A stretch of DNA of 9,086 nt from Candidatus Moraniibacteriota bacterium (GCA_003510795.1 DOKP01000090.1:1274-10359), one strand, 5' to 3'; shown: positions 1-6,520, counted from the stretch's first letter. Numbers and translations are program-made. Notes: a model not told the origin generated them from the sequence alone.

Positions 1-160
1 AATTTTGAATTTCGAATTTCCAATTTCGAATCAATTTTTAATTTTTAAATACTAAAAGTTTATTTATGTTCCCATTGAACCTCATGTTACAAAACTTAAA
101 TGCTCTACATTTTTATAATTTCGTCATTTGAAATTCAATCGAAATTCAAAATTTTAAATT
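1..160. repeat. AT-rich dispersed repeat tract, left edge
   Basis: This gene-free stretch is built from degenerate copies of AATTTCGAATTT / GAAATTCAAAATTT-like words (dense at 1-50 and 125-160), with unremarkable AT-rich sequence between. A similar tract occurs on the other side of the small MazG-like gene (467-535) and another just after the porC stop (2950-3005). No coding frame or structured RNA is visible. It looks like an expanded simple repeat of the kind common in intergenic regions of compact AT-rich genomes. Confidence 0.6.
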
Positions 161-169
161 ACATTAAGA

Positions 170-460
170 TTATTTTTTGTTTTCTTTCACAAACTTCTCC
201 TGACATTCAATCGCTATTTTTATACATTCCTCGGGGTCATAACCTAGATCATTGCACCATCGAATGTTAGAAAAAATCATATTCCCCAGCTCTTTTTTTA
301 GCTCATAATCATTGTGGGTTTCTTTGTCTTTCTGGACATCTCTTTCCCAACGACAAATATCGCCGAAAACTTTTCCCATTCGAACAATTATTTGAGCCAA
401 ATCTAATTTTTCTCCACCCCAAATATTTTTTGATTTTTCTAATAATTCTTTTATTTCCAT
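170..460 (-). CDS. Small MazG-like (all-alpha NTP pyrophosphohydrolase fold) protein with degenerate metal site
   Basis: This 96-residue protein has the layout of a single MazG-like domain: helix around 20-40, then the helix KKELGNMIFSNIRW (55-68), then the end 'DLGYDPEE' (71-78), which matches the family's 'ELGDvlwyl...lgidleea' region. MazG-like enzymes hydrolyse NTPs or dNTPs to NMP and pyrophosphate using Mg2+ held by an EExxE motif and an ExxD motif. Here the first motif aligns to K30-V31-x-x-D34, and the second reads E57-x-x-N60. Most acidic ligands are therefore replaced, and catalysis is doubtful. The ATG start is the only good one and has no clear Shine-Dalgarno sequence. The gene lies alone between two AT-rich repeat tracts, after porA. 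A structural or regulatory role, or a divergent nucleotide binder, is possible. Family assignment is by pattern only. Confidence 0.6.
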   Translation of the reverse strand: MEIKELLEKSKNIWGGEKLDLAQIIVRMGKVFGDICRWERDVQKDKETHNDYELKKELGNMIFSNIRWCNDLGYDPEECIKIAIECQEKFVKENKK

Positions 461-466
461 AGTATT

Positions 467-535
467 AATTTAATTTCGAATTTCTAATTTTGAATTTTGA
501 TTCAAATCTTAATTTCTAATTTTTAATTATTTAAA
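467..535. repeat. AT-rich dispersed repeat upstream of the MazG-like gene
   Basis: Degenerate words AATTTCGAATTTCTAATTTT and relatives mirror the tract at 1-160, so the MazG-like gene is bracketed by similar repeats. The stretch 536-611 between this tract and the next palindromic element contains no recognisable gene or structure. Confidence 0.5.
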
Positions 536-611
536 ATTTATGAGCACTCCCATCAAATCTTAATAATGGATCTTAAATCTTTTGCACCATTATAATTCAT
601 CCTAATTAATT

Positions 612-788
612 ATTTGTCTTCGCGAGAAAATATTGTACTCGATATTTTCGTGGCGATCCAAGAAACTTTTGTTCTAATCCTGGATTGCTTCGTCAGGATT
701 ACCTTCCTCGCAAAGACGGAAATAAAGAGAGATTGCCACGTCGGGATTTTTAAATCATCTTTGGAGATAATTTAAACATCGCAAAGAC
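612..788. repeat. Cloverleaf-like palindromic element, copy A (with tail module)
   Basis: The outer stem GTCTTCGCGAG (616-626) can pair with CTCGCAAAGAC (707-717) with one mismatch. The left side hairpin is a 10-bp stem at 626-635/640-649 (one G-T) closing the loop TACT (636-639). The central arm GTGGCGATCCA (650-660) faces CTGGATTGCTTCG (680-692), where pairing is partly decayed. After the element comes a 70-base tail holding a second hairpin (752-760/765-773, loop TTGG, one C-A mismatch) and a second CGCAAAGAC (780-788). It lies downstream of porA in the long gap before the MazG-like gene. Its closest relative in the window is the copy at 6948-7120, which has the same tail. Function is unknown. 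Confidence 0.75.
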
Positions 789-822
789 ACACTTATTTTT
801 AATGACTACTTTTACACCCAAT

Positions 823-847
823 CCGTTAACTCGTTAATTCGTTAACT
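823..847. repeat. Short tandem GTTAA-type repeat
   Basis: Three tandem degenerate units of the form cGTTAAytC lie 20 bases past the porA stop. No hairpin with a T-run is seen here, so nothing supports an intrinsic terminator for porA. Confidence 0.5.
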
Positions 848-867
848 AAATAACAAATAATTCTGCA

Positions 868-2052
868 TTATTTAATATACTTAACTCCCTTAACAACTTT
901 CTCATCCAATAATTCCTCAAAAATCCCCTCCACATCCTTAATAAAAATATCTCTCCCGCCCAGTCCGTAAATATAACTGCTAATTTTAATTTCATTTAAA
1001 TCTGCCAACCTGATAGTATTATTTATTTCACTATAAAGTGCCGGCATTGAACCTGAGGAAATTGCTTTATCCATTACCGCCACGCTTTTAACATTTTTTA
1101 AAGCTTTAGCTACAGCCTTGTAAGGAAAAGGTCTGAATAGTTTTATTTTTAGAAGGCCCCCTTTCTTACCTTCTTTTCTCAGCTTATCCACCGCATCCTT
1201 GGCTGTCCCAGCGGTCGCCCCCATCACAATTATCACACTCTCGGCATCTTTCATTTCATATTCTTCAATTACATTATATTTTGTACCTGAAATTTCTTTA
1301 AATTCTTTCATTACCTCTTTGCAATTATCCGAAACTTTATTCATCGATTCTTCCTGATCAAGCTTAAATTCAAAATAAGAATTTGCCAAAGCTACTGGAC
1401 CGTAGCTCACCGGTTTATCGACATTCAAAAGAGCATTCTCATTTTTATACTCGCCCACAAAATCTTTGACTATTTCATCAGAAAGTAATTCTAAATTTTC
1501 TACGTTATGCGAAGTGGTAAAACCGTCCATCACTACCATAATGGGTAGCTCTGATTTCTCCGCCAATTTTGTTCCGATAATTGTATTATCATAAACTTCC
1601 TGCACAGTTTCAGAAAAAAGTTGAATCCAGCCCGTGTCCCGCGCTCCCATCACATCGCTATGATCTCCATGAATGTTTAGCGGAGCGCTCAAGGCGCGAG
1701 CCGAAATCAACATCACGATTGGGAGACGCATCCCGCTGGCAATATAAAGAATTTCATTCATCAAGGCTAATCCTTGCGAACTCGTAGCCGTTACGGTGCG
1801 TACTCCGGCGGCCTGCGAACCAATGGCCGCTGAAATCGCACTATGCTCGGATTCGACCGTGATTATTTCCGTATCCGCTTTTCCATCCGCGCAAATCTTA
1901 GCAAACGATTCGATAATCGGAGTCTGCGGAGTGATTGGATAAACGGGCATCACGAAAGGATTAATTTGGCGAAGGGCTTCCGCTGATGCCGCGCCACCAG
2001 TTAAGGCAACTTTTTTAGTATTTGGTATTTTGTATTTAGTATTTGGTATCAT
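868..2052 (-). CDS. porA: Pyruvate:ferredoxin oxidoreductase, alpha subunit
   Basis: The 394-residue protein is the alpha subunit (domains I/II) of a 2-oxoacid:ferredoxin oxidoreductase, which converts pyruvate and CoA to acetyl-CoA and CO2 while reducing ferredoxin in the cytoplasm. Hallmarks are YPITPQT (38-44), ESEHSAI (67-73), TSSQGL (90-95), the stretch N126-IHGDHSD (126-133) followed by GARDTGWIQ, RPFP (307-310) and YGLGGRD (362-368). The NIHGDHSD segment favours pyruvate, but substrate choice cannot be proven. Length is normal for a split alpha subunit. The conserved domain begins only at KKVALTG (13-19). Residues 1-14 come from a 21-bp tandem repeat that supplies the only ATG. The gene follows porC and porD in order, with about 350-base gaps, and no beta-subunit gene follows it before the left edge. 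Confidence 0.93.
   Translation of the reverse strand: MIPNTKYKIPNTKKVALTGGAASAEALRQINPFVMPVYPITPQTPIIESFAKICADGKADTEIITVESEHSAISAAIGSQAAGVRTVTATSSQGLALMNEILYIASGMRLPIVMLISARALSAPLNIHGDHSDVMGARDTGWIQLFSETVQEVYDNTIIGTKLAEKSELPIMVVMDGFTTSHNVENLELLSDEIVKDFVGEYKNENALLNVDKPVSYGPVALANSYFEFKLDQEESMNKVSDNCKEVMKEFKEISGTKYNVIEEYEMKDAESVIIVMGATAGTAKDAVDKLRKEGKKGGLLKIKLFRPFPYKAVAKALKNVKSVAVMDKAISSGSMPALYSEINNTIRLADLNEIKISSYIYGLGGRDIFIKDVEGIFEELLDEKVVKGVKYIK
2017..2049. repeat. Tandem AGTATTTGGTAT repeat inside the porA start
   Basis: The 12-base word AGTATTTGGTAT occurs at 2017-2028 and 2038-2049, a 21-base period that equals seven codons. Read on the minus strand it encodes the doubled peptide IPNTKYK-IPNTK at the PorA N-terminus. 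The ATG at 2050-2052 sits at the repeat's edge. The array appears to have invaded, or become, the 5' end of the gene. Confidence 0.7.
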
Positions 2053-2182
2053 TGTTTTTAATCTTTTTTAAACCATTTATTAATTTTGCAACTATAATTG
2101 TCTGATTTGCAATTTTTAAGAATTCTTATTTATTCCCTCTGTATAACTCCTCGTTAAACCTCGATTATGTCCTTTATTCGTA

Positions 2183-2302
2183 TTTGTCTCTGCGAGTAAT
2201 TTGAGTACTCTCAAATTGCGTGGCAGTCCAGAAAAAAACAAATCTCTATAATTGAATATACTTCTGGATTGCCACGTCGGAGTACCTCCTCGCAAAGACA
2301 GA
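2183..2302. repeat. Cloverleaf-like palindromic element, copy B (compact, best preserved)
   Basis: The outer stem GTCTCTGCGAG (2186-2196) pairs with CTCGCAAAGAC (2289-2299) with one mismatch. The left hairpin 2198-2205/2210-2217 is 8 perfect base pairs around TACT (2206-2209). The central stem 2219-2233 pairs with 2262-2276 over 15 positions with one G-T, leaving an AT-rich apex. On the right side GGAG/CTCC can form a small arm around TAC (2279-2289). It fills most of the gap between porD and porA and lacks the tail module of copies A and E. A short open frame running through it on the minus strand is repeat-derived and not considered a gene. Confidence 0.8.
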
Positions 2303-2400
2303 CCCATTTTTTGTAAAGAGAGTTCATTGAAAATTTTTTACAAATCAACAAAAGATTTTATTTTTTTATCATCCATACATTATACAAAATACTGTCTACT

Positions 2401-2661
2401 TTATACCATTTTAATTGCTTTGACTGGACAAACCTGGGCACACACGCCACAACCTTTGCAAAATTCCAAATCAATATCCGCCAGTTTCGTCGGCTTTCCA
2501 TCTTCTCTATTTTTTAAAACAATACAAGCATCTGGACAATATTTAACACAGGTATTGCATCCAATACATTTTTCACTATCCACACTGGGCGCGTAATTTC
2601 TCCAGCTTCCGGTCGGCGCCGCATTTTTTATATCATGTTTTATAATTGCTCCTTTCTCCAT
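2401..2661 (-). CDS. porD: Pyruvate:ferredoxin oxidoreductase, delta subunit (2x[4Fe-4S] ferredoxin)
   Basis: This 86-residue protein has two complete 4Fe-4S motifs, CIGCNTCVKYCP (32-43) and CKGCGVCAQVCP (68-79). Each fourth cysteine is followed by proline, as in bacterial-type 2[4Fe-4S] ferredoxins. The N-terminal segment with GSWRNYAP (18-25) is typical of the PorD delta chain, which carries electrons from the catalytic subunit to free ferredoxin, and separates it from a general ferredoxin. The start is the only ATG ahead of the domain, with no Shine-Dalgarno visible. It lies between porC and porA on the same strand, but both gaps are unusually long for subunits of one enzyme and hold palindromic repeats. 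Confidence 0.92.
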   Translation of the reverse strand: MEKGAIIKHDIKNAAPTGSWRNYAPSVDSEKCIGCNTCVKYCPDACIVLKNREDGKPTKLADIDLEFCKGCGVCAQVCPVKAIKMV

Positions 2662-2677
2662 AAATGTTTACTAATTA

Positions 2678-2713
2678 CCACGTAAAATAAAAAATAAATT
2701 TTTTATCACGTGG
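2678..2713. other. Imperfect inverted repeat upstream of porD
   Basis: CCACGT (2678-2683) pairs perfectly with ACGTGG (2708-2713). The interior is A-rich on one side and T-rich on the other, allowing some further weak pairing. It lies 17 bases upstream of the porD start, within its presumed leader. It could be a leader hairpin, an operator or a repeat remnant; nothing identifies which. Confidence 0.35.
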
Positions 2714-2792
2714 CAAGCGAATTATACGAATAAATATAATAATTTAATTTTAAACTAATCGCTAATTGCACCAAATCAACTTAAATACTGCT

Positions 2793-2921
2793 ACGATGTC
2801 ATTCCGAGTGAAGTGAGTCCGATTCAGAGAGGATGAACGAAATCGAGGAATCTGGGCCCAGATCTTTCGACTTCATTTCGCTCTGCTGAGCTCAATTCCG
2901 CTCAAGATGACAAACGCTGTA
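2793..2921. repeat. TGTCATTCCGAG-type dispersed palindrome between porC and porD
   Basis: The ends TGTCAT (2797-2802) and ATGACA (2907-2912) pair, as do flanking bases, with interrupted pairing inward (GAG 2806-2808 with CTC 2901-2903). CGAAAT (2838-2843) pairs with ATTTCG (2875-2880). The centre is a perfect 14-bp palindrome, ATCTGGGCCCAGAT (2850-2863). The motif 'TGTCATTCCGAGyGAAGyGAG...GAATCTGG' resembles a palindromic repeat I recall from many unrelated bacterial genomes. It is a different family from the cloverleaf elements elsewhere in this window and is much more GC-rich than its surroundings. Confidence 0.65.
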
Positions 2922-2949
2922 GTATAGATTTAGTTTATTTGGTATTACA

Positions 2950-3005
2950 TTTAATGCTTTGTCATTTGAAATTCATTTAAAATTTGAAATTTGAAATTTG
3001 AAATT
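2950..3005. repeat. GAAATTT tandem repeat abutting the porC stop
   Basis: Several consecutive TTTGAAA / AAATTTGAAATT units (2960-3005) end five bases before the porC stop codon at 3010-3012. It is related to the AT-rich tracts at the left edge. Confidence 0.55.
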
Positions 3006-3009
3006 CTCG

Positions 3010-3582
3010 TCAGAGTGCGTCGTATCCTCTCTCAATCGCCAAAATATTTTTTTGGGTCAGCTCTACTCCGATTTTTTTCTCAAAAATTTCCCGAAATTGA
3101 TTGATCACACTTTCCAATTTTACAATCTCCGTTACGCCGATTAACTTCCCCAAAATCACGCCATTGGGCTGGATTATTCCCACCGTATCCAAGGCGATTC
3201 CGTTAGCATCAATGGCTTTAATATTCCCCTTGAAATCGCGAATGCTTTTTCGTATCTCTTCTTCATTTTTTCGCGTATTAACAATCACAGATTCATGCTC
3301 GGTAATATTTTTTCCCACATCTTCACTAGTTACAAGCGTGTCGTCCAAAACCACTACTACGTCCGGATCAGTGATTGGCTCATGATTACGGATGGGATTA
3401 GAAGAAATTTTTACATAAGCCTTAGTGGGCGCCCCGCTTCGTTGCGGTCCATAAAAAGAAAAAGCCTGGACGAATTTTCCTTCGCTTACCGCTGCTTGTG
3501 CCAAAGATTCAGCAATGCTTTTGGCTCCCTGCCCCGCTCTGGCAAAAAATATTATTTCAAAAGTTTCTTTATTGAATTTCAT
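3010..3582 (-). CDS. porC: Pyruvate:ferredoxin oxidoreductase, gamma subunit
   Basis: From the ATG at 3580-3582 this gives 190 residues of the gamma chain, the domain of 2-oxoacid:ferredoxin oxidoreductases thought to help bind CoA. Diagnostic motifs are the near-N-terminal ARAGQGAKS (14-22, the family's G-GQG loop), FYGPQRSGAP (43-52) and a Rossmann-like strand DVVVVLDDTLV (74-84). Length is normal for a stand-alone gamma subunit. The open frame extends 17 codons upstream to a TTG at 3633, but that stretch is repeat-like and lies outside the conserved domain, so the ATG is preferred. It is first in the order gamma-delta-alpha. A 347-base repeat-filled gap separates it from porD. Confidence 0.9.
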   Translation of the reverse strand: MKFNKETFEIIFFARAGQGAKSIAESLAQAAVSEGKFVQAFSFYGPQRSGAPTKAYVKISSNPIRNHEPITDPDVVVVLDDTLVTSEDVGKNITEHESVIVNTRKNEEEIRKSIRDFKGNIKAIDANGIALDTVGIIQPNGVILGKLIGVTEIVKLESVINQFREIFEKKIGVELTQKNILAIERGYDAL

Positions 3583-3679
3583 ATAAGGATTTAAATCACG
3601 AATCGACCCTAATAAGTCTCGAATAATCTCCAATGAATTCGAGAAGATTAGTGAAAAAATTCGTGTAGATTAGAGATTT

Positions 3680-3706
3680 ATCATGTCGCTTCGCGAGCGA
3701 CGTGAT
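3680..3706. other. Stable hairpin between the permease stop and porC
   Basis: Arms 3680-3690 and 3696-3706 pair over 11 positions with one G-T, around the five-base loop TCGCG; the core is GTCGCT/AGCGAC. It lies 11 bases past the permease stop on the transcribed strand. It has no following T-run, so it is not a canonical intrinsic terminator, though it could slow or protect the 3' end of the exporter transcript or be a repeat fragment. Confidence 0.5.
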
Positions 3707-3716
3707 TTATATCATT

Positions 3717-4922
3717 TTATTTATATCGCAACGCTTCTAGTGTATCCAGCGCCGCGGCTCTTTTGGCTGGATAAAATCCTGTGACCAACCCCACTACTGT
3801 AGAAAATATTATTATAAAAACAACAAACCACAGCGGGATATAAAATATGTCCACACTTACTCCGCCAAAATTCTTAGCCACTAAATTGAGTAGCACATTA
3901 ACAAATTCTGTGCCAGCAAATCCGATTCCGATTCCGATCGTTCCGCCCAAAAAACCAATTAGGACAGATTCCGTTAAAAACATGCTCCAGATATCTCGAG
4001 CGCTAGCGCCGAGTGATTTCATTATAGCAATTTCCTGAGTTCTTTCCAACAGGGATATAGTCATCGTATTAAACATCCCGATTGCGCTAACAACCAAAGC
4101 CAACATGCCAAAAGACAACAGCACTATTTGAATTACATTAAATATTTTTCTAGTTTGCTCTACCGTATCAGAAATAGCTGAGACAATATAACCTTTTTCG
4201 CTTATCGCATTTCTCACTGAGTTTATTCTTTCTTCCGAAGTAACTCTTATTTTTATCCGGTTAAAATAATCAAATCCCAAATCTGACACCGATGAATTTG
4301 TAATATAAACATTGGCCTTTGATTTATCATTTATCATTCCGACAATTTTATATTTCTTTTCTACGGTCTTATTATTTTTAGTTGTATCCAATTCTTTCTC
4401 AGTCAAAGTAGAAATATCTATTGTTATCTCATTATTTTCAAAACTATCACTACTAATATGTAGCAAGTCCAAAACGGAACTAGTTGCCACAATCTCATTT
4501 TTACCCTTTTCGGAAAGAAATTCACCTTTCTGAATAGCCAAACCTTCCAGCTTGAAAAAATCTCCATTAACGATGTTCACTTTTGCATCTGTGGTAAAAC
4601 CTCCGCTGTGCAATTTAAATTTTTGAGTAATGATCGGCGCAATTTTTGAAACTCCATCTACTTTTTCTATCTCTGGGATATCTTTATTTAAAATAACATT
4701 GGATTCACCGTTGTCGCCAGGTTTGGGAAATACATCAATGGATAGCAATGAATCGCTGGTGGCTATTCGCTCTAGCACAACTTTCTGAAAACCATAACCC
4801 AAAGAAACCAAAAAGAAAATGGAAGAAATTCCCACGCTAATACCCATCACTGTTAAGAACGTTCTGAGTCGATTGTTCTTAAACGATCGGGCCGATATTC
4901 TAATTGTATCAAATATTAGCAT
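3717..4922 (-). CDS. ABC transporter permease, FtsX/MacB family
   Basis: From the ATG at 4920-4922 this is a 401-residue MacB-type permease. Residues 22-44 form the first membrane helix, with the signature TFLTVMGISVGISS. Residues 45-260 are the extracytoplasmic MacB periplasmic-core-like domain. Three further helices lie near 262-287, 313-348 and 362-384. The cytoplasmic coupling segment ERTQEIAIMKSLGAS (293-307) and the C-terminal GFYPAKRAAALDTLEALRY (382-400) are classic for the family. Such permeases work as mechanotransmitters for lipoprotein, peptide or antibiotic export. The partner ATPase is encoded immediately upstream, and no membrane-fusion protein is present here. The open frame reaches a TTG at 4973, but those 17 codons (the peptide with TYTVNREL) come from a repeat, so the ATG is chosen. 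Substrate is unknown. Confidence 0.88.
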   Translation of the reverse strand: MLIFDTIRISARSFKNNRLRTFLTVMGISVGISSIFFLVSLGYGFQKVVLERIATSDSLLSIDVFPKPGDNGESNVILNKDIPEIEKVDGVSKIAPIITQKFKLHSGGFTTDAKVNIVNGDFFKLEGLAIQKGEFLSEKGKNEIVATSSVLDLLHISSDSFENNEITIDISTLTEKELDTTKNNKTVEKKYKIVGMINDKSKANVYITNSSVSDLGFDYFNRIKIRVTSEERINSVRNAISEKGYIVSAISDTVEQTRKIFNVIQIVLLSFGMLALVVSAIGMFNTMTISLLERTQEIAIMKSLGASARDIWSMFLTESVLIGFLGGTIGIGIGFAGTEFVNVLLNLVAKNFGGVSVDIFYIPLWFVVFIIIFSTVVGLVTGFYPAKRAAALDTLEALRYK

Positions 4923-4938
4923 AATTTTATTAAATAGT

Positions 4939-4970
4939 TCACGGTTTACGGTATATGTAAGTTCACAATT
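4939..4970. repeat. GTTCACGGTTTACGG-type repeat at the permease 5' end
   Basis: Degenerate GTTCAC units (4939-4944 and 4961-4966) around a GTTTACGGTA core occupy the 30 bases just upstream of the chosen permease ATG. They are translated in the longer TTG-initiated frame. The composition resembles the simple arrays elsewhere in the window, which argues against that longer start. Confidence 0.45.
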
Positions 4971-4976
4971 CAATAC

Positions 4977-5070
4977 CCTGGATTGCCGCGGGAGTACCCT
5001 CGCAAAGACTAGACCTCTAGTTAATTCAAACGTCGCAAAAACGAGACTTCTGTTTGTCTTCGCGAAGAAG
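4977..5070. repeat. Cloverleaf-like element, copy C (rearranged: right half, short tail, then left end)
   Basis: The right half (4977-5009: CCTGGATTGCC, GGGAGTACCC, CGCAAAGAC) comes first. A short tail-like stretch ending in CGTCGCAAAAACGAGAC (5031-5047) follows, and then the left-end motif TTTGTCTTCGCGAAG (5053-5067) without a TACT hairpin. This is the reverse of the normal order of parts, consistent with two truncated insertions side by side or recombination between copies. It fills much of the 199-base gap between the exporter ATPase and permease genes. Confidence 0.6.
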
Positions 5071-5121
5071 TTTTTTATTCATAAATTCCTAAAATCCTAT
5101 ATTCGCAAATTCTTGGCTTAT

Positions 5122-6438
5122 CTAGGTCATTCCATATCCTACCATTAAAATAATATCCAATGTTTTTGCTATTTTTTTGGCTGTTTTAAAATTAAAGCCA
5201 GCCCCGTCGGCATTAAGCGGCGCATCCAAAAAATCCCGGAAAACACCTCTATCAATCCTGTTCATTATCCTATGTTTAATTAATTCTTTTAATTTGTTAA
5301 GTTGGTTAGGGGAAATTTTTACGTTCTCCTGAGTTAATAAATACTTGACAATGGCATTAGCTTTTTGCTCATGATCATCGTTATCAGCGTTATTGACAAT
5401 ATGCGCCAAAGCGATCAAATCCTCTACTTTCTTGGCTACTTTGTGCGCCTTTCTGACATCCATATCTACTCCGCCCTCCTTATCAGACTTGTCCATTTTT
5501 TCAAAAAATTCCCCTGGCGTCATAGTATTTAAAATTCTTCTGCGAATACTTTCCTCTAGGATGCTAACTTGTTTCTGATCCATATCAATCATAACTGCTC
5601 TGGTTAAAATTTCTGATTTCATCGGGGTAATTAATATTTTAATTTGCTCAGCTGTCAGGCCTTGGAAATTCCTAAGCATCGCTTCAATTTTAGTAAACTC
5701 ATCTTCTTCTTCTTTGCTGACTTGAGTTGTTTCCCCCATTGAATTTCGGATATCTTCCTTAACAATTTTCCCGTCCTTCATGTAAATAATATGGTCGCCC
5801 CAAATTATATTTTCCGGGTTATGCGAAACCATTATTATAGTTTTTTTTTCATCCCTATTTAATTCGCTCAATATCTGCATTACATTATTGGCCGACTTGG
5901 AATCCAAATTTCCCACTGGTTCATCGGCTAGTACTATAGGCTGATCATTGATGATTGCTCTAGCGATTCCAATTCTTTGTTGCTGTCCACCCGAAAGTTC
6001 CGAGGGCAATTTGTGCGCCTGAGGTTCTATCCCGAATCTATTCAAAAGCTTCATTGCTTTCTCTTCTCTATTTTTTTTATTATTAGAAACAAATATCTGC
6101 GGGATAGCTACATTGTCTAGCACGCTCAAAGTGGGTATTAAATTATAAGACTGGAAAACCATTCCAATTGTTTTTCTGTGGAAATACACATGGTCGCCCT
6201 TAGACATGGTAAGTAAATTTTTTCCTGCCACAATGATTTCTCCTTTATCTGGAACCTCTAAGCCGGAAATAGTATTTAGCAAGCTGGATTTACCACAACC
6301 ACTAGGACCAAAAATAATCACAAAAGAATTCTTTCTTATTTCAAGATTGATTCCATGCAAAGCCCTATAAGCATTGGGTTTGCCATCATTATAAGTCAGC
6401 TCAACGTCTTTCAATTTTATCAAAACTTCATTATCCAT
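5122..6438 (-). CDS. ABC transporter ATP-binding protein (MacB/LolD type) with duplicated C-terminal extension
   Basis: Residues 1-225 form a complete nucleotide-binding domain: Walker A GPSGCGKS (44-51), Q-loop VFQSYNL with Q96, signature LSGGQQQR (148-155), Walker B IVLADE (168-173), D-loop GNLDS (176-180) and switch histidine H206. The pattern fits the MacB/LolD/FtsE class that drives FtsX-like permeases, and such a permease follows directly. Normal members end near 220-250 residues; this one has 438. The extra 200 residues are charged, soluble and predicted mainly helical. They contain two ungapped alignable units (277-342 and 366-431) that share about 13 identities in their last 50 positions, with the pattern hRI-N...G-F...D...AkKhAK. 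No membrane segment is seen in the extension. I do not recognise this domain; a regulatory or docking role is guesswork. Confidence 0.92.
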   Translation of the reverse strand: MDNEVLIKLKDVELTYNDGKPNAYRALHGINLEIRKNSFVIIFGPSGCGKSSLLNTISGLEVPDKGEIIVAGKNLLTMSKGDHVYFHRKTIGMVFQSYNLIPTLSVLDNVAIPQIFVSNNKKNREEKAMKLLNRFGIEPQAHKLPSELSGGQQQRIGIARAIINDQPIVLADEPVGNLDSKSANNVMQILSELNRDEKKTIIMVSHNPENIIWGDHIIYMKDGKIVKEDIRNSMGETTQVSKEEEDEFTKIEAMLRNFQGLTAEQIKILITPMKSEILTRAVMIDMDQKQVSILEESIRRRILNTMTPGEFFEKMDKSDKEGGVDMDVRKAHKVAKKVEDLIALAHIVNNADNDDHEQKANAIVKYLLTQENVKISPNQLNKLKELIKHRIMNRIDRGVFRDFLDAPLNADGAGFNFKTAKKIAKTLDIILMVGYGMT

Positions 6439-6474
6439 TTATTTTTTCTATTTGTTTTTTACAAGATTTAATCG

Positions 6475-6520
6475 GTGAATATATTATAACACGAAAACAT
6501 ATTAGCATATTAGCATATTA
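6475..6520 (-). promoter_or_regulatory. Putative extended -10 promoter of the ABC exporter genes
   Basis: On the minus strand a consensus TATAAT (plus 6483-6488) is preceded by TGT (6489-6491), making an extended -10 box. Transcription would start near 6475, about 37 bases before the ATPase ATG. No good -35 is present, as expected for extended -10 promoters. An AT-rich tandem repeat (CATATTAG units, 6498-6525) lies just upstream and might act like an UP element. Confidence 0.5.

Noticed and set aside
2183..2302. tRNA gene suggested by the cloverleaf-like fold
   Set aside because: There is no seven-base acceptor stem, no T-arm consensus GGTTCGAATCC, and arm sizes are wrong for tRNA.
2116..2307. 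63-codon open frame on the minus strand through repeat copy B
   Set aside because: It consists almost wholly of the palindromic element, and its peptide resembles the frame through copy E only because the repeat is shared; there is no independent coding signal.
3680..3706. Rho-independent terminator of the exporter genes
   Set aside because: The stem is strong, but no run of T follows it on the transcribed strand; kept only as a hairpin.
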